This document shows, in pieces, positions 22,601-34,209 of a stretch of 64,000 bases of DNA. The stretch comes from Eustoma russellianum. Its lineage: Eukaryota > Streptophyta > Magnoliopsida > Gentianales > Gentianaceae. How positions within the stretch are numbered: the stretch's first letter is position 1; every line of letters begins with the position of its first letter. The notes beneath the pieces are model-generated. The model was not told the origin of the DNA and did no database searches. It was given only the letters and a program-made list of their open reading frames with translations. The stretch spans positions 19,332,286 through 19,396,285 of the forward strand of contig AP025069.1 in assembly GCA_036186865.1 (NCBI GenBank), in the 5' to 3' direction. Position numbers and translations under genes: made by a program.

Positions 22601-25252
22601 TGTCATATCTTGTAACTTTTAAGCACGACTTTCAATACTTAAAAAGTCAACCTTAAATAAAATTTAATTAATTGTATAGGTTATGAGACTTAGTTAAATA
22701 AAATATAGAAAAAAATAAAAGAAAGGGTTAAAAGTGAGAATTAAGAAAATTAGGCAAAATTACCAAAATGGCCTCCCCACTTAAATGATGGGGGAGTTAC
22801 ACATTTAGTATAACTCCCCAAAGGAGAGAGGGGCCGTGGGTTACAACACAAAAGAGAGGGGGAAACCGCCTGGAGAGAAAAGAGAATGAGAAAAGAGAAA
22901 GAAGAAGAAGAGAAGAAGAAAAGGAAGGAAGAACGGTCAATCTAGGTTCAACCTTGCCCGAAATCCTGTAGTACACTCGTAAGACTATCTAGAAACAAAG
23001 GCAAGTAATCTTTCTATACGGTTTACGTAAATTTGGATTCAATAAGCCCTATGTTCTTATAAAGAGAAAATTTGGATCACACATTAGTAACTTTGATTTG
23101 TTTATGTTAAATGCTTTAATATATGTAATTGTTATTGTTGATTGAGTAAAGTCATGTTCTTTGGGCTAATTTCTGAAAATGGTTATGTTGTGATCTTTGT
23201 TGTTAAATATGTCCATAAAAGTGTTATCCGTGATGTGTTCATTGTCTTGGTATATGTTCTTAAGTTTATTAACTACACTTTAGATGTTTTGAGAGTATTT
23301 TCAAGAAGTTGAAGGATGAGTGATGGATTGTTGTAGACTTGTTGTGTTGGAAAGTTCGAAGATATATATTGATAGTTGTGGGTGATAGAATGTTTAGTGT
23401 GGATACTATTTTACATGTTTGAGAATCAACTCATGTTGGTTGTGTTTTAAGCATGATAAATCCAGGTGTTAAGATGGATCTTGAAGTGTTAAACATGAAA
23501 GGGGTGAAGGAGGAAGGTGATGGGAAGAAGTTACTGCAGAAAATTGCAGTTCTGGAACCGTCAGAACACTTCGAACACCTACTTTAGGCGCTTCAAGTCA
23601 CATTAGGCGCCTAAAGTAGGCGTTCAATGTGTCCAAGTGCATCTCCATACACTTCGAACACCTACATTAGGCGCTTCATGTCACATAAGGCGCTTCATGT
23701 AGGCATTCGATGTGTCACAGCACATTCCAGAACACGTCGAACACCTCCAAAGGCGTTCGATTTCACATAAGGCGCTTCATGTAGGCGCTCGATGTATACC
23801 AGCACATTCCCGAACACTTCGAACGCCTAGTATAGGCGCCTCATGTCACTCTAGGCGCCTTAAGTAGGCGTTCCAAGTGTACTGGAAGTCTTTTTGACCA
23901 ATTAGGCGCCCTATGTATGTGTAATAACTCTATTCTCTTCCTTTGATCATAAAATGCAAGGATATTTGAGGTGTACTTGAGGGATAGATGTTAAGTTTGA
24001 TTAAGTAAGGGTAAGATTGGATCCCAAGTGAGTTGGTGATACGAACAGACTTAGAAAGGTACGAGCATGGAGTGTCTTAGGGGCAAGATCATGTACTTGA
24101 TATGTAAGATGTGTGTGTATGTTACATGTTTGATATGAAGTTGCATGAGCATCCTGCATCATGACATGAACACTTTGCATTTGACATGAGAATTGCTTTG
24201 CGAAAGAACATGTGTTTACAAGAGAAGATTAAAGTTTTCGAAAAGCAAACTATGGCTGCTGGTTGATCACAGGGTATAAAAGTCACGCCTACGAAAGCAG
24301 AGTATAAAAGCGTGATCTATGAATCAACAGCAGGGTATAAAGTATTTTATGGGGCCGTGGACTTATCAGCACGGATATATGATATATGTAATGGGGCCGT
24401 GGACCGTTAAGCACGGGGTATAAAGTTATATGTGATGGGGCAGTGGACCTTTCAGCACGGGGTATAAAGTTCCGTTTGCTGTGGACTGATCACCCACAGG
24501 GTATAAAGTTCTGCTACGCGAAGAATATGAAAAGTTTTGTGAAATGACACGCATAGCATATTTACAAAAGAAGTCATATGCATGAGTTCTGTGTGTGGTT
24601 TTGAAGAAGTACATGCATCATGATACACGAAGCATAAGATTTGACATGCAAGAAATGTGACTAGCTTATGTTCTTTTTATGTGGTATGTTATTTTAGTTA
24701 CCTGTTTGTTCTTGTATCCGCGTATCATTTATGTGATTTATTCGTTTTGGGAAATTGTTATAAAGATGCTATTTGCTTACCCGAGCACCTTATTTTGGGC
24801 AATGACTTATACACTGGTGACTCGTCGTGTGTGATCCCATAAGGTGTATAGACGGGTTACTTGCTGACGATGTTTTCGCTAAGAATAGATACTCTATCTT
24901 CTTTTCAGGTGAGCTAGAGTGCGAAATGATATTTGTCGAAGACGATGGCGAGTGGGCTCAATGGGATGATGGTCATGGAAGTAGATAGATTTTTGATTAT
25001 TCTCTTTAAGTTGGAAGACTCGATGTTTATTATGTTGTACTGGAGGATATGTTAGACCGTTAACTGAACACATTTTATTTCCGCTATATTTCTTTGGTTA
25101 CATTGATGTTGGTGAAGTTTTAAATTTTACGACGTTTCCGCTGATTTGTCTTACGTCATGAATGACGTACGCTCGATCTGCTTTGACGCTTCGTAGTCCT
25201 CGTAGTAGACTATGGCGGGTGTACTGGTTCCGATGCCAGTATCGGGCCGGGG
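22601..25252 (+). repeat. 3' LTR of gypsy A, end-truncated
   Basis: It starts tgtcatatcttg and runs to 'atcgggccgggg'; the final CGCTACA seen in related LTRs is missing. Order of parts: gag-aligned GA-rich tract (22855-22935), palindromic motif array (23560-23905), TATA repeat array (24265-24510), acidic short frame (24908-24988). Confidence 0.88.
24908..24988 (+). other. Conserved short acidic reading frame in LTR (copy A, 3')
   Basis: It reads GELECEMIFVEDDGEWAQWD, then DGHGSR and a stop, behind 'cttcttttcag'. Differences from the 5' copy are few and keep the frame open. Confidence 0.5.
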
Positions 25253-26194
25253 TATCACGCCGCTATCAAAAGTACATTGGCGAATATCTTGTTCACTAAA
25301 ATTGTACCTCATACCACATCGGCGACTTCCCAAATATCCATGGCAGTCATGACATTGACACGGACATTCGTCTTCGGCTGTTGAGCCGCTTTCCCCAGAG
25401 CATTCTTTCTCATCTCTGGGCAATCTCTAATGAGATGACCCACCTGTCCGCATTGGTAACATACTCCTGCCAACTTCCCACATTCACCGTCATGGCTCTT
25501 ATTGCAATGCGTCAAACTCCTACAGCTTGCTATACAACTCGATTCTGTGGTGGAGGTCTCTAAAATTTCCCAACCGGGCCTCTCTTCTGAATCTTGACCC
25601 AACGTCCGGGCCTGTCACCAACTCCAATCTCCGCTATTGGCCTTTTACCTCTGTCAGAATATCCTGCATCGGCCTCTCTGGCCGCTACTCTGCAGAAATC
25701 ATTCTCGACTCGAAAGCACGCATCCATAATGTCCTCGTAAGTTCTCATCCATGTGCTTACGATTGCTGACTGAATTCTTGAGTCCAACCTCGCTCGAGCT
25801 TTGTCATGTTTAAGCGATTATCAGACATAATCGCCGGAGCGAATTTACTCAAAGCATGGACATGGTTGGCATACTTCGACATTGTCATCCGACCCCGTTT
25901 TAGCCTATGGAACGCCCTTATCTTGCCTAAGCTTGCTGTCTCGGGCACGTAATACTTCAGAAAGACATCACCGAATTGTGTCCAAGAGATCGGTGGGGTC
26001 CAAAATTAAAATTATTATGGAAAGTTAAATGATATACGCGCTCGCACACACCCAACCCAGATCATATTTAGACTCTAGATAATCAACACTTGTACCTAAG
26101 GATCAAACTTAAGGGAAAATCATATCTTAAATTGCTAAAAGATCATGAACCTAAGTTTCCGAGATAGATCTGAATCCTGGTCTCTGATACCACC
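25253..26194 (-). mobile_element. Gypsy element B: internal fragment (leader, part of gag, start of protease)
   Basis: Minus orientation. From right to left: primer site TGGTATCAGAGACC (26179-26192), leader, gag with the CCHC knuckle CYQCGQVGHLIRDC, then ILVNKIFANVLF and DSG, where the element breaks off at 25253. The first part of gag is deleted: the leader jumps to the middle of gag at about 25992-26001 across the repeat ccccacc. Gag and protease are read without the 84-86 bp intron of A and C (about 25291-25310), although a TGA interrupts just before. The pol gene and 3' LTR are not in the window. Confidence 0.85.
25309..25990 (-). pseudogene. Gypsy B gag remnant
   Basis: This remnant covers the second half of Gag in at least two frames. 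From the N-terminal side it has VPETASLGKIRAFHRL, FAPAIMSDNRLNMTKLERG, YEDIMDACFRVENDF, a basic region, a degenerate first cysteine motif and the intact knuckle CYQCGQVGHLIRDC. It ends with a VNVMTAMDIWEVADVV-type tail that corresponds to the Gag end of A and C. Frameshifts lie near 25570 and 25770. It is more diverged from A and C than they are from each other. Confidence 0.85.
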
Positions 26195-28143
26195 TATAGC
26201 GCCCCAGCCCGATACTGGACATCGGTACCAGTGCACCCGCCGTAGCCTACTACGAGAACTACGAAGCGTCAAAGCAGATCAAGCACACGTCATTCATGAC
26301 GTAAGATAAATCAGCGGAAACGTCGTAGAATTAAAAACTTCAATAACAATAGTATCCCAAATGAAACACAGCGGAAATAAAACGTGTCAGAGAGAGTGTC
26401 TAAAGTATCCTTCAATACAAAGTTTTAACAGTAAATCCCTCAACTAAAGGATAAGCACTGTAAGCCTGTCCATTTTAGTGACTACCGTCCCAATGAGCCA
26501 ACTCGCCGATATTTTCTACAAAATCATCTCGTACCTTGAATCACATGAAAAGCAGATAAAGTAATTGTTCTTAGCGAAAACATCGCTAGCAAGTAACCCG
26601 TCTATACACCTTACGGGACCACACACGACGAGTCACCAGCATATAAATCAATGCCCAAAATAAGGTGCTCAGGTTGGCAAATAACATCTTTATAACGATT
26701 CATCAAATCCAAATAAGCCACATAATTGACACACAAAATGAAACCAACACATATAGAGCCAAACATACTACATAAACAGAATATATGCTAGTAACATTTC
26801 TTGCATGTCAAATCTTATGCTTCGTGTATCATGATGCATGTACTTCTTCAAAACCACACACAACACCCATGCATATGTCTTCTTTCGTAAACATGTCTGC
26901 GTGTCATTTCACAAAACTTTTCATAATTCTTCTTATCATATTCTTCGCGTAGCAGAACTTTATACCCTGTGGGTGATCAGTTCACAGCAAACAGAACTTT
27001 ATACCCCGTGCTGAAAGGTCCACGACCCCATAACATATAACTTTATACCCCGTGCTGAAAGGTCCACGGCCCCATAACATATAACTTTATACCCCGTGCT
27101 GATAGGTCCACGGCCCCATAACATATATCTTTATATTCGTGCTGATAGGTCCACGGCCCCATAAAATAACTTTATTTTCCGTGCTGATAGGTCCACGGCC
27201 CCATAAAATACTTTATACCCTGCTGTTGATTCACATATCACGCTTTTATACCCTGCTTTCGCAGGCGTGACTTTTATACTATGCGATCAACAAGCAGCCA
27301 TAGTTGCTTTTCGAAAACTTTAATCTTCTTTTCAAACTCGTATTCTTTTCGCAAAACAAAAATCATGTCGAAGTGCAAAGTGTTCATGTCATGATGCAGA
27401 ATGCTCATGTAACATCATATCAACCGTGTAAACATGCACACATACTTTACATATCAAGTACAAAGTCCTGAACATCTATCACACCCTGCTCGTACCATTT
27501 CATATAATTTTGTATTACAAAAATCATCTCGAGTTCACACTTAACTTTGCTCATTCATACTTCCTCAAACACACCTTATTCGTACCATTTTATGCCCTTT
27601 CATATTGTTAACTCACTTCGAATTCATACCTAATCCTACTCATTCACACTTAATGTTTACAACTCAAGTACACCTCATTTATATCACTTCATGCCCTTTC
27701 GTATCGCAAATTCACTTCGAATTCATACTTAACCCTACTCATTCACACTTAATCTTTAAAACTCAAGCACACTTCAAAAACACTTGTATTTTATGAGCAA
27801 TTGAAGAGAATAAAGGTATCTCACACACATGGAGCGCTTAATAGGCCAAAAGGAACTTCCAGTACACTTGGAACGCCTTCAGGAGGCGCCTAAAGTGACT
27901 TGGAGCGCCTATTCTAGGCGTTCGAAGTGTTCGGGAATGTGCTGGTATACATCGAACACCTACATGAAGCGCCTTATGTGACATCGAACGCCTTTGGAGG
28001 TGTTCGAAGTGTTCTGGAATGTGCTGTGACACATCGAACGCCTACATGAAGCGCCTTATATGACATGAAGCGCCTAATGTAGGTGTTCGAAGTGTACGGA
28101 GATGCACTGGGACACATTGAACGCCTACTTTAGGCGCCTAATG
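26195..28143 (-). repeat. LTR of gypsy B, 3' part (in element sense)
   Basis: It begins in plus reading with 'tatagcgccccagcc', the complement of the LTR end next to the primer site. It contains the TATA repeat array (26945-27290) and part of the palindromic array (27840-28143). It is interrupted at 28143 by a solo LTR and continues at 31242. The acidic short frame (about 26465-26535) is degenerate here. Confidence 0.85.
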
Positions 28144-31100
28144 TGTAGCGCCCCAGCCCGATACTAGACATCGGTACCAGTGCACCTGCCGTAGCCTACT
28201 ACGAGAACTACAAAGCGTCAAAGCAGATCAAGCACACGTCATTCATGACGTAAGATAAATCAACGGAAACGACGTAGAATTAAAACTTCAATAACAATAA
28301 TCTCCCAAATGAAACACATCGGAAATAAAACATGTCAGGAAGAGTGTCTAAAGTATCATTCAATACAAAATTTTAACAGTGAATCCCTTAACTAAAGGAT
28401 AAGGATTGTAAGCCTGTCCATTTTAGTGACTATCGCCCCAATGAGCCCACTCGCCGATATCTTCTACAAAAATCATCTTGTACTTTGGCTCACCTGAAAG
28501 GCAGATAGAGTAATTGTTCTTAGCAAAAACATCGCCAGCAAGTAACCCGTCTATACACCTTACGGGATCACACACGACGAGCCACCAGTATATAAATCAA
28601 TGTCCAAAATAAGGTGCTTGGGTTGGCAAATAACATCGTTATAACAAGTCATCAAATCCATATAAGCCACATAATTAACACACAAAATGAAACCAACACA
28701 TGTAGAGCCAAACATACTACATAAACAGAACATATGCTAGTAACATTTCTTGCATGTCAAATCTTATGCTTCGTGTAACATGATGCATGTACTTCTTCAA
28801 AACCACACACAACACCTATGCATATGTCTTCTTTCGTAAACATGTCATGCGTGTCATTTCACAAAACTTTTCATAATACTTCTTATCATATTCTTCGCGT
28901 AGCAGAACTTTATACCCTGTGGGTGATCAGTCCACAGCAAACAGAACTTTATACCCCTTGCTGAAAGGTCCACGGCCCCATAACATATAACTTTATACCC
29001 CGTGTTGAAAGGTCCACGGCCCCATAACATATAACTTTATACCCCGTGCTGAAAGGTCCACGGCCCCATTACATATATCATATATCCGTGCTGATAGGTC
29101 CACGACCATATAAAATAACTTTATTTTCCGTGCTGATAGATCCACGACTCCATAAAATAACTTTATTTTCCATGCTGATAGGTCCACGGCCCCATAAAAT
29201 AACTTTATACCCTGCTGTTGATTCACAGATCACGCTTTTATACCCTGCTTTCGCAGGCGTGACTTTTATACCTGCGATCAACCAGCAGCCATCGTTGCTT
29301 TTCGAAAACTTTTAATCTTCTTTTCAAACTCGTATTCTTTTCGCAAACCGAAACTCGTGTCGAAATGCAAAGTGTTCATGTCATGATGCAGAATGCTCAT
29401 GTAACATCATATCAAACGTGTAAACATGCACACACACTTTACATATCAAGTACAAAGTCCTGAACCTCTATCACATCCTGCTCGTATCATTTCATGTCCT
29501 TTCGCATTACGAAATCATCTCGAGTTCACACTTAACCTTGCTCGTTCATACTTCCTCAAACACACCCTTTTTGTACCATTTTGTGCTCTTTCATATTGCT
29601 AACTCACTTTGGATTCATACCTAACTCTACTCATTCACACTTAATGTTTACAACTCAAATACACCTCATTCATACCATTTCATGCCCTTTCGTATCGCGA
29701 ATCCACTTCGAATTCATACTTAACTCTACTCATTCACACTTAATGTTTACAACTCAGGCACACTTTCAAAACACTTGTAATTTATGAGCAACAGAAGAGA
29801 ATAAAGGTATCTCACACACATCTTACATATCAAGTATACGGTCTTGCACCTCAAACACTCCCTGTTCGTATCTTTCCAAGTCTGTTCGTCTCACTAATTC
29901 ACTTGGGATTCAATCTTATTCTTACTTAGTCAAACTTACTATCTATTCCTCAATTACACCTCAAATACCCTTGCATTTTATGTTCAAAGGAAGTGTATAG
30001 AGTTACTACACATACATAGGGCGGCTAAAGGGTCAAAAAGACTGCAGTATACTTGGAACGCCACATGAGGCGCCTAATGTGGACATGGAGCGCCTATACT
30101 AGGCGTTCGAAGTGTTCGGGGATGTGCTGTATACATCGAACGCCTACATGAAGCGTCTAATGTGACATGAAGCGCCTAATGTAGGTGTTCGAAGTGTACG
30201 GGGATGCTCTGGGACACATTGAACGCCTACATTAGGCGCCTAATGTGACTTGAAACGCCTAATGTAGGTGTTCGAAGTGTTCTGACGGTTCAGAACTGCA
30301 GTTTTTCTGCAGTAACTTCCACCCAACACCTTTCTTCTTCACCCCATCCATGTTAAACACCTCAAGATCCATCTTACCATCTAGATTCATCATGCTTAAC
30401 ACACAACTAACATGAATTGATTCTTAGACATGTCTAATAATCTCCACTCTTAACCTTCTATCATTCACAACATTCAATAGACATCTTCAATCTTCCCAAC
30501 ACACAAGTCTATAACAATGCCATCATTCATCCTTCAATTCTCTGCAATTTCTCTCACACATCTAAGGTGTAGACAACCCACACAAGAGTATAATAAGACA
30601 ATAAACACATCAAGAATACACTTTCATGGGCATGCTTAACAAACAACAAAGATTCACATAGCTATTCTTAGAAATTTGGCCCAAAGAACATGGCTTTACA
30701 CAACTAACAACAACAATTACATATAGTAAAGCATTTAACATAGACAAGTCAAGATTACTAATGTGTGATCCGCATTTTCTCTTTATAAGAACATAGGGCA
30801 TGTAGAATCAAAATTTGCGTAAAGCGTATAGAAAGATTACTTGCCTTTGCTTCTATGTAGTCTTACGAATGTTTGGTAGAATCGCTGGATGGATTGAACC
30901 TAGGTTGGCTTTTCTTCCTTCTTCTTCTCCTCCTTTTCTTCTTTCTCTCTCTCTTTTCTCTCCTTCTCTCTCCCCAGCCGTTTCCTCCTCCCCTTTGTTG
31001 CCTTCTAACCGCTGGCACCATATTGTAAGGGGAGTTATACTAGATTTTGTAACTCCCCCATCATTTAAGTGGGGAGGGCGTTTTGGGTATTTTAGCCTAA

Positions 31101-31241
31101 TTTTCCTTAATTCGGCTTTTTGATTATTTTCTACCTATATTTTATTCAATTATGCCTCATAAATCTATACAATTAATCAATTATACTTTAAGTTGCTTCC
31201 TAATTATTTAATGTCGGACCCAAAAATTGAGGGGTATGACA
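28144..31241 (-). mobile_element. Solo LTR of a Tekay-like gypsy, nested in LTR of B
   Basis: It runs from 'tgtagcgcccc' to 'ggggtatgaca', so TG...CA on both strands, 3.1 kb. It lies inside a second, similar LTR. Flanks are taatg and tatg(t), an imperfect 4-5 bp duplication. No internal sequence is present, so it is a product of LTR-LTR recombination. It holds a TATA array (28905-29280), motif array (30020-30295) and an intact acidic frame (28423-28494). Confidence 0.8.
28423..28494 (-). other. Conserved short acidic reading frame in LTR (solo LTR copy)
   Basis: On the minus strand, behind 'tgcctttcag', it reads GEPKYKMIFVEDIGEWAHWG, then DSH and a stop. Changes relative to A and C include several silent ones (ATT for ATA, GTA for GTC, GAT for GAC). 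Confidence 0.5.
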
Positions 31242-32249
31242 TATGTGACTTGAAGCGCCTAAAGTAGGTGTTCGAAGTGTTCTGACGGTTCCAGAGCTGT
31301 AATTTTCTGCAGTAACTTCCCTCCTTCATCTTCCTCAATCACTTCTTTCATCTTAACACCTCAAATTCAACCTTACATTCTAATCTCCATCATGCACAAC
31401 ACACCACAAACGCAGTTTGATTCTTACCTCTAGCAGTTTGCATCAACCTTAAGCCTTCTATTATTCCTATCTCCGGATGTATCATCAATCTTCTACCCCA
31501 TGTTCAACTTACATCACATCTCCTCTATATCCTCAAATCTTCTTCTACTCATCCCAAATCATCTAAAGCAACCTTTAGAAACATAACAAGTACCATCAAC
31601 AATATTTACAACAAAGATGACACTTTAAGGGCATATTTATCAACAATGAAGCACAACATGGATACTTGCTCATTTAGGCCCAAAGAACATGACTTTAATC
31701 AAGCAAACAACAAGAAATACATATAGTGGAGCATGTAACATACACAAATCAAAATTACCAATGTGTGATCCAAACTTTCTCTTTGTAAGAACATAGGGCC
31801 TGTTGTATCAAAATTTACGTAAAGCGTATAGAAAGATTACTTGCCTTTGTTTCTAGATAGTCTTACGAGTGTACTGCAGGATTTCGAGAAAGGTTGAACC
31901 TAGATTGGCCGCTCTTTCTTCCTTTTCTTCTTCTCTTCTTCTTCTTTCTCTTTTCTCATTCTCTTCTCTCTCCCTTCAGCCGTTTTCCTCCTCTTCCTTT
32001 ATCCTTTGTAACCGATGTCCTAATGGTGTAATGGGGAGTTATACTAATTTGTGCAACTCCCCCCAGCATTTACGTGAGGATGGGTAGTTTTGGTATTTTG
32101 GCCTAATTTCCTCAATTTCAGCTTTTTGACTATTCTTCCACCTATATTTTATTCAATTATGCCTCATAAATCTTTACAATTAATAAAATTGTATTTTAAG
32201 TTGCTTCGTAATTATTTAATGTCGGACTCAAAAGTTGCGGGGTATGACA
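31242..32249 (-). repeat. LTR of gypsy B, 5' part (in element sense)
   Basis: It resumes the interrupted LTR with a motif-array unit ('tatgtgacttgaagcgcc'). It includes the CT-rich tract (31905-31985) and ends 'ggggtatgaca', complement of the LTR start TGTCATACCCC. Together with 26195-28143 it makes an LTR of about 2.96 kb. Confidence 0.85.
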
Positions 32250-32783
32250 AGTATACCTTCTCTTATACAATCTAGTCTTTTACCACCACTCTCTTCGTGC
32301 CGCAGCCAGATTCTCCGTTGGTCTCTTCCCCTTGTTTCCCGTTTGAAGCTTAACACAGATGCAGCGGTTGATCGTTATTTTGCCAGTGGAGGTGCTATTT
32401 TGCGAGACTCAGCCAGCGGTTTTATTCATGCGCTTTCTTATCCTTTATGACATGACTTTCCACTACGCGTGGAAGCATAAGCTGCCTACTTGGTCATTAT
32501 GTTTTACATCTCTCGATACGACCCTTTCATTATTGAGGTCGATTACATGGAGCTGCTTCGTACTCTTGGTTCATCGTTCTCGCACTTGGCCCCTGACTTA
32601 CATCGACTCCAGACTTTACTGGCTACTCAAGACTTGCCTTTGGCTCACGCGCCTCGTGAGACTAATATGCCGGCTCATCTTCTGCCACAGTTGGCCCTTT
32701 CCACTCAGACATTACAGCATATCCCACGCTCCCCTCACTCCCTTCATCTATTAGAGGCTTTGTACTTACTGATGTATCTTTAG
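32250..32783 (+). pseudogene. RNase H-like domain remnant (LINE or plant RVT_3 type)
   Basis: One frame, interrupted by two in-frame stops (TGA 32448-32450 and TAA about 32478-32480), reads RLKLNTDAAVD, GGAILRDSASGFIHALSYP, FPLRVEA, then FIIEVDYMELLRTL. It ends with a HAPRETNMPAHLL segment. This follows the plant RNase H fold order: first Asp in NTDAA, Glu in VEA, next acidic residue in EVDY, and the HxPREtN.xAd-like C-terminal helix. Such domains end many plant LINE proteins and also occur alone. The B LTR abuts its start. No RT was found upstream in the window. Confidence 0.6.
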
Positions 32784-33228
32784 CTTCATTTCGGCATCCT
32801 AATACTGATATGTATCATGGCTCACCTCCGCCTTGAGTGAGGTTTTGATATATATAATACATGGGCTGCTGCTACTGATAAATATGTATGGGAAAAGAAA
32901 GAAAAACTGCATCCAAACGTTTATATTTCGGAGAGAAAAAGAAGGGTGTGTGCATTAATAGTTGTTGCGGGTAAAGATATGGGCACAAAAACACTGAATT
33001 TTATTAATCTACATCAAACTTAATATATTCCACTTTGTTTTTTTCCTTCTCTTTTTTCCCCCTGAAAAGCCCCACTTTTTCATGTTTGCTATTTAAATTT
33101 CAAACAAAACATAGTGTATTTTTTTAACACGACATTATGCAAATACAATATCGACTTCACACCCTCTCTTTCATATGTTAATATATACATACACACACAT
33201 ACATATTATATATGTGTGTGTATGGGAT

Positions 33229-33402
33229 GGGATCACCTCACCCCCAAATCCCTAAACCCCTTCCCTACCGTCCGCCACGTGTCCTTCACCCACTCTCATA
33301 CACCTCTTGCTGGCCACCCTTCATGTAGCCTCACTAATCCCTCCTATTGCCACGTGACGAACGATGAAGAAGGGGTGAGGAATTTGGAGGTGAGGTGATC
33401 CC
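33229..33402. mobile_element. Foldback MITE 1
   Basis: Terminal inverted repeats 'gggatcacctcacc' / 'ggtgaggtgatccc' bound about 174 bp. Further inward complementarity is weaker (CACGTG-containing core on both arms). It is related to the element at 39528-39709. No clean target duplication; the flanks are TG/TA-rich. Confidence 0.65.
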
Positions 33403-33413
33403 ACTATGTATAT

Positions 33414-33599
33414 TCAAATGTGGCTGCTCTTAATATGAATAACCCTGTCCCAACTGCCACCCACCTCAAGACCTAGGGTTAATTGCAGTATGTATGGACA
33501 AACATCCAACTGTTTCTCACTCAACCAATTTTCCAGCTCCTTTATGAATTTAGGTGATTGAAAGCTCCTCTTGTGTCCTACCACCATATCCATATACAT
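33414..33599 (-). other. Possible exon of unknown host gene
   Basis: On the minus strand a 61-codon frame follows an acceptor-like 'atcttttttag'. It contains SPKFIKELENWLSEKQLDVC and LGLEVGGSWDR, and ends in a stop. Composition is unlike the surrounding AT-rich DNA. I do not recognise the family and found no partner exon, so it may be chance. Confidence 0.25.
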
Positions 33600-34209
33600 G
33601 TTGAAAATCTAAAAAAGATAATATTACAAAAAAAGAGTATAGAATAAATAGTTCACTCTCCATGCCATCTCGTAAGATGCAAATATTCGTAAATACGCAG
33701 ATATGACACGCAGTAACACTAAACAAAAGTGTGTATTTCAACATTGCAACAATGAGAACATAAGTGGTTAAGAGGTCCAAGAAGTACAAATGAAATGACT
33801 TGATATCCCAATTATACTTATCATTTATGCTGCAAACATTCAAGTAATGATCCCACCAGTGTACCACTCACAAAGAACAATAATATATCATTAGTGACAA
33901 TGACTATCCTCTTTATATTCCAACAATTGCCACACTAGATTCATCAAGAGAGACAAAATCAATAAAAATACAGCTATAAGGGCTTCAAGCCAGCTAAAAG
34001 TTTGTCCTACTTCCAGATAAAAATGACATGGACATGATCTACTCCTGAGTTTTGGAGTAAAATTCACCAATATACCATCAAACCAAGAAAAATTCGCAGG
34101 GCATACCTTTCACCTCAAATAATATAAACAAACCAAAGTAATCACACTATCAGAAGGATATTGCATAAGAAGTAGAAGTAAATTGATTTGGGGATAAAGG
34201 AATAACTCC

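Larger units (their letters stand above)
16185..25252 (+). mobile_element. Gypsy element A, Tekay-like chromovirus, decayed
   Basis: A partial 5' LTR (16185-17681), tRNA-Met primer site, gag, protease, RT, RNase H, integrase with chromodomain, polypurine tract and 3' LTR (22601-25252) are present in order. The first about 1.1 kb of the 5' LTR is missing at the copia F junction. The last few bases of the 3' LTR are missing at the junction with element B. Coding is interrupted by many stops, several of which look like C-to-T or G-to-A changes typical of methylated DNA. Close in sequence to element C, which supplies most boundary evidence. The long LTRs and the C-terminal chromodomain suggest the Tekay/Del clade. 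Confidence 0.9.

Noticed and set aside
30815..32087. Frames rich in Ser, Leu, Pro and Phe (30815-31123, 31869-32087)
   Set aside because: They translate the CT-rich complement of the GA-rich tract found in every gypsy LTR here.
33170..33228. (TATG/CA)n run left of MITE 1 as a target duplication
   Set aside because: Low-complexity sequence; the apparent match to the right flank is not a unique direct repeat.
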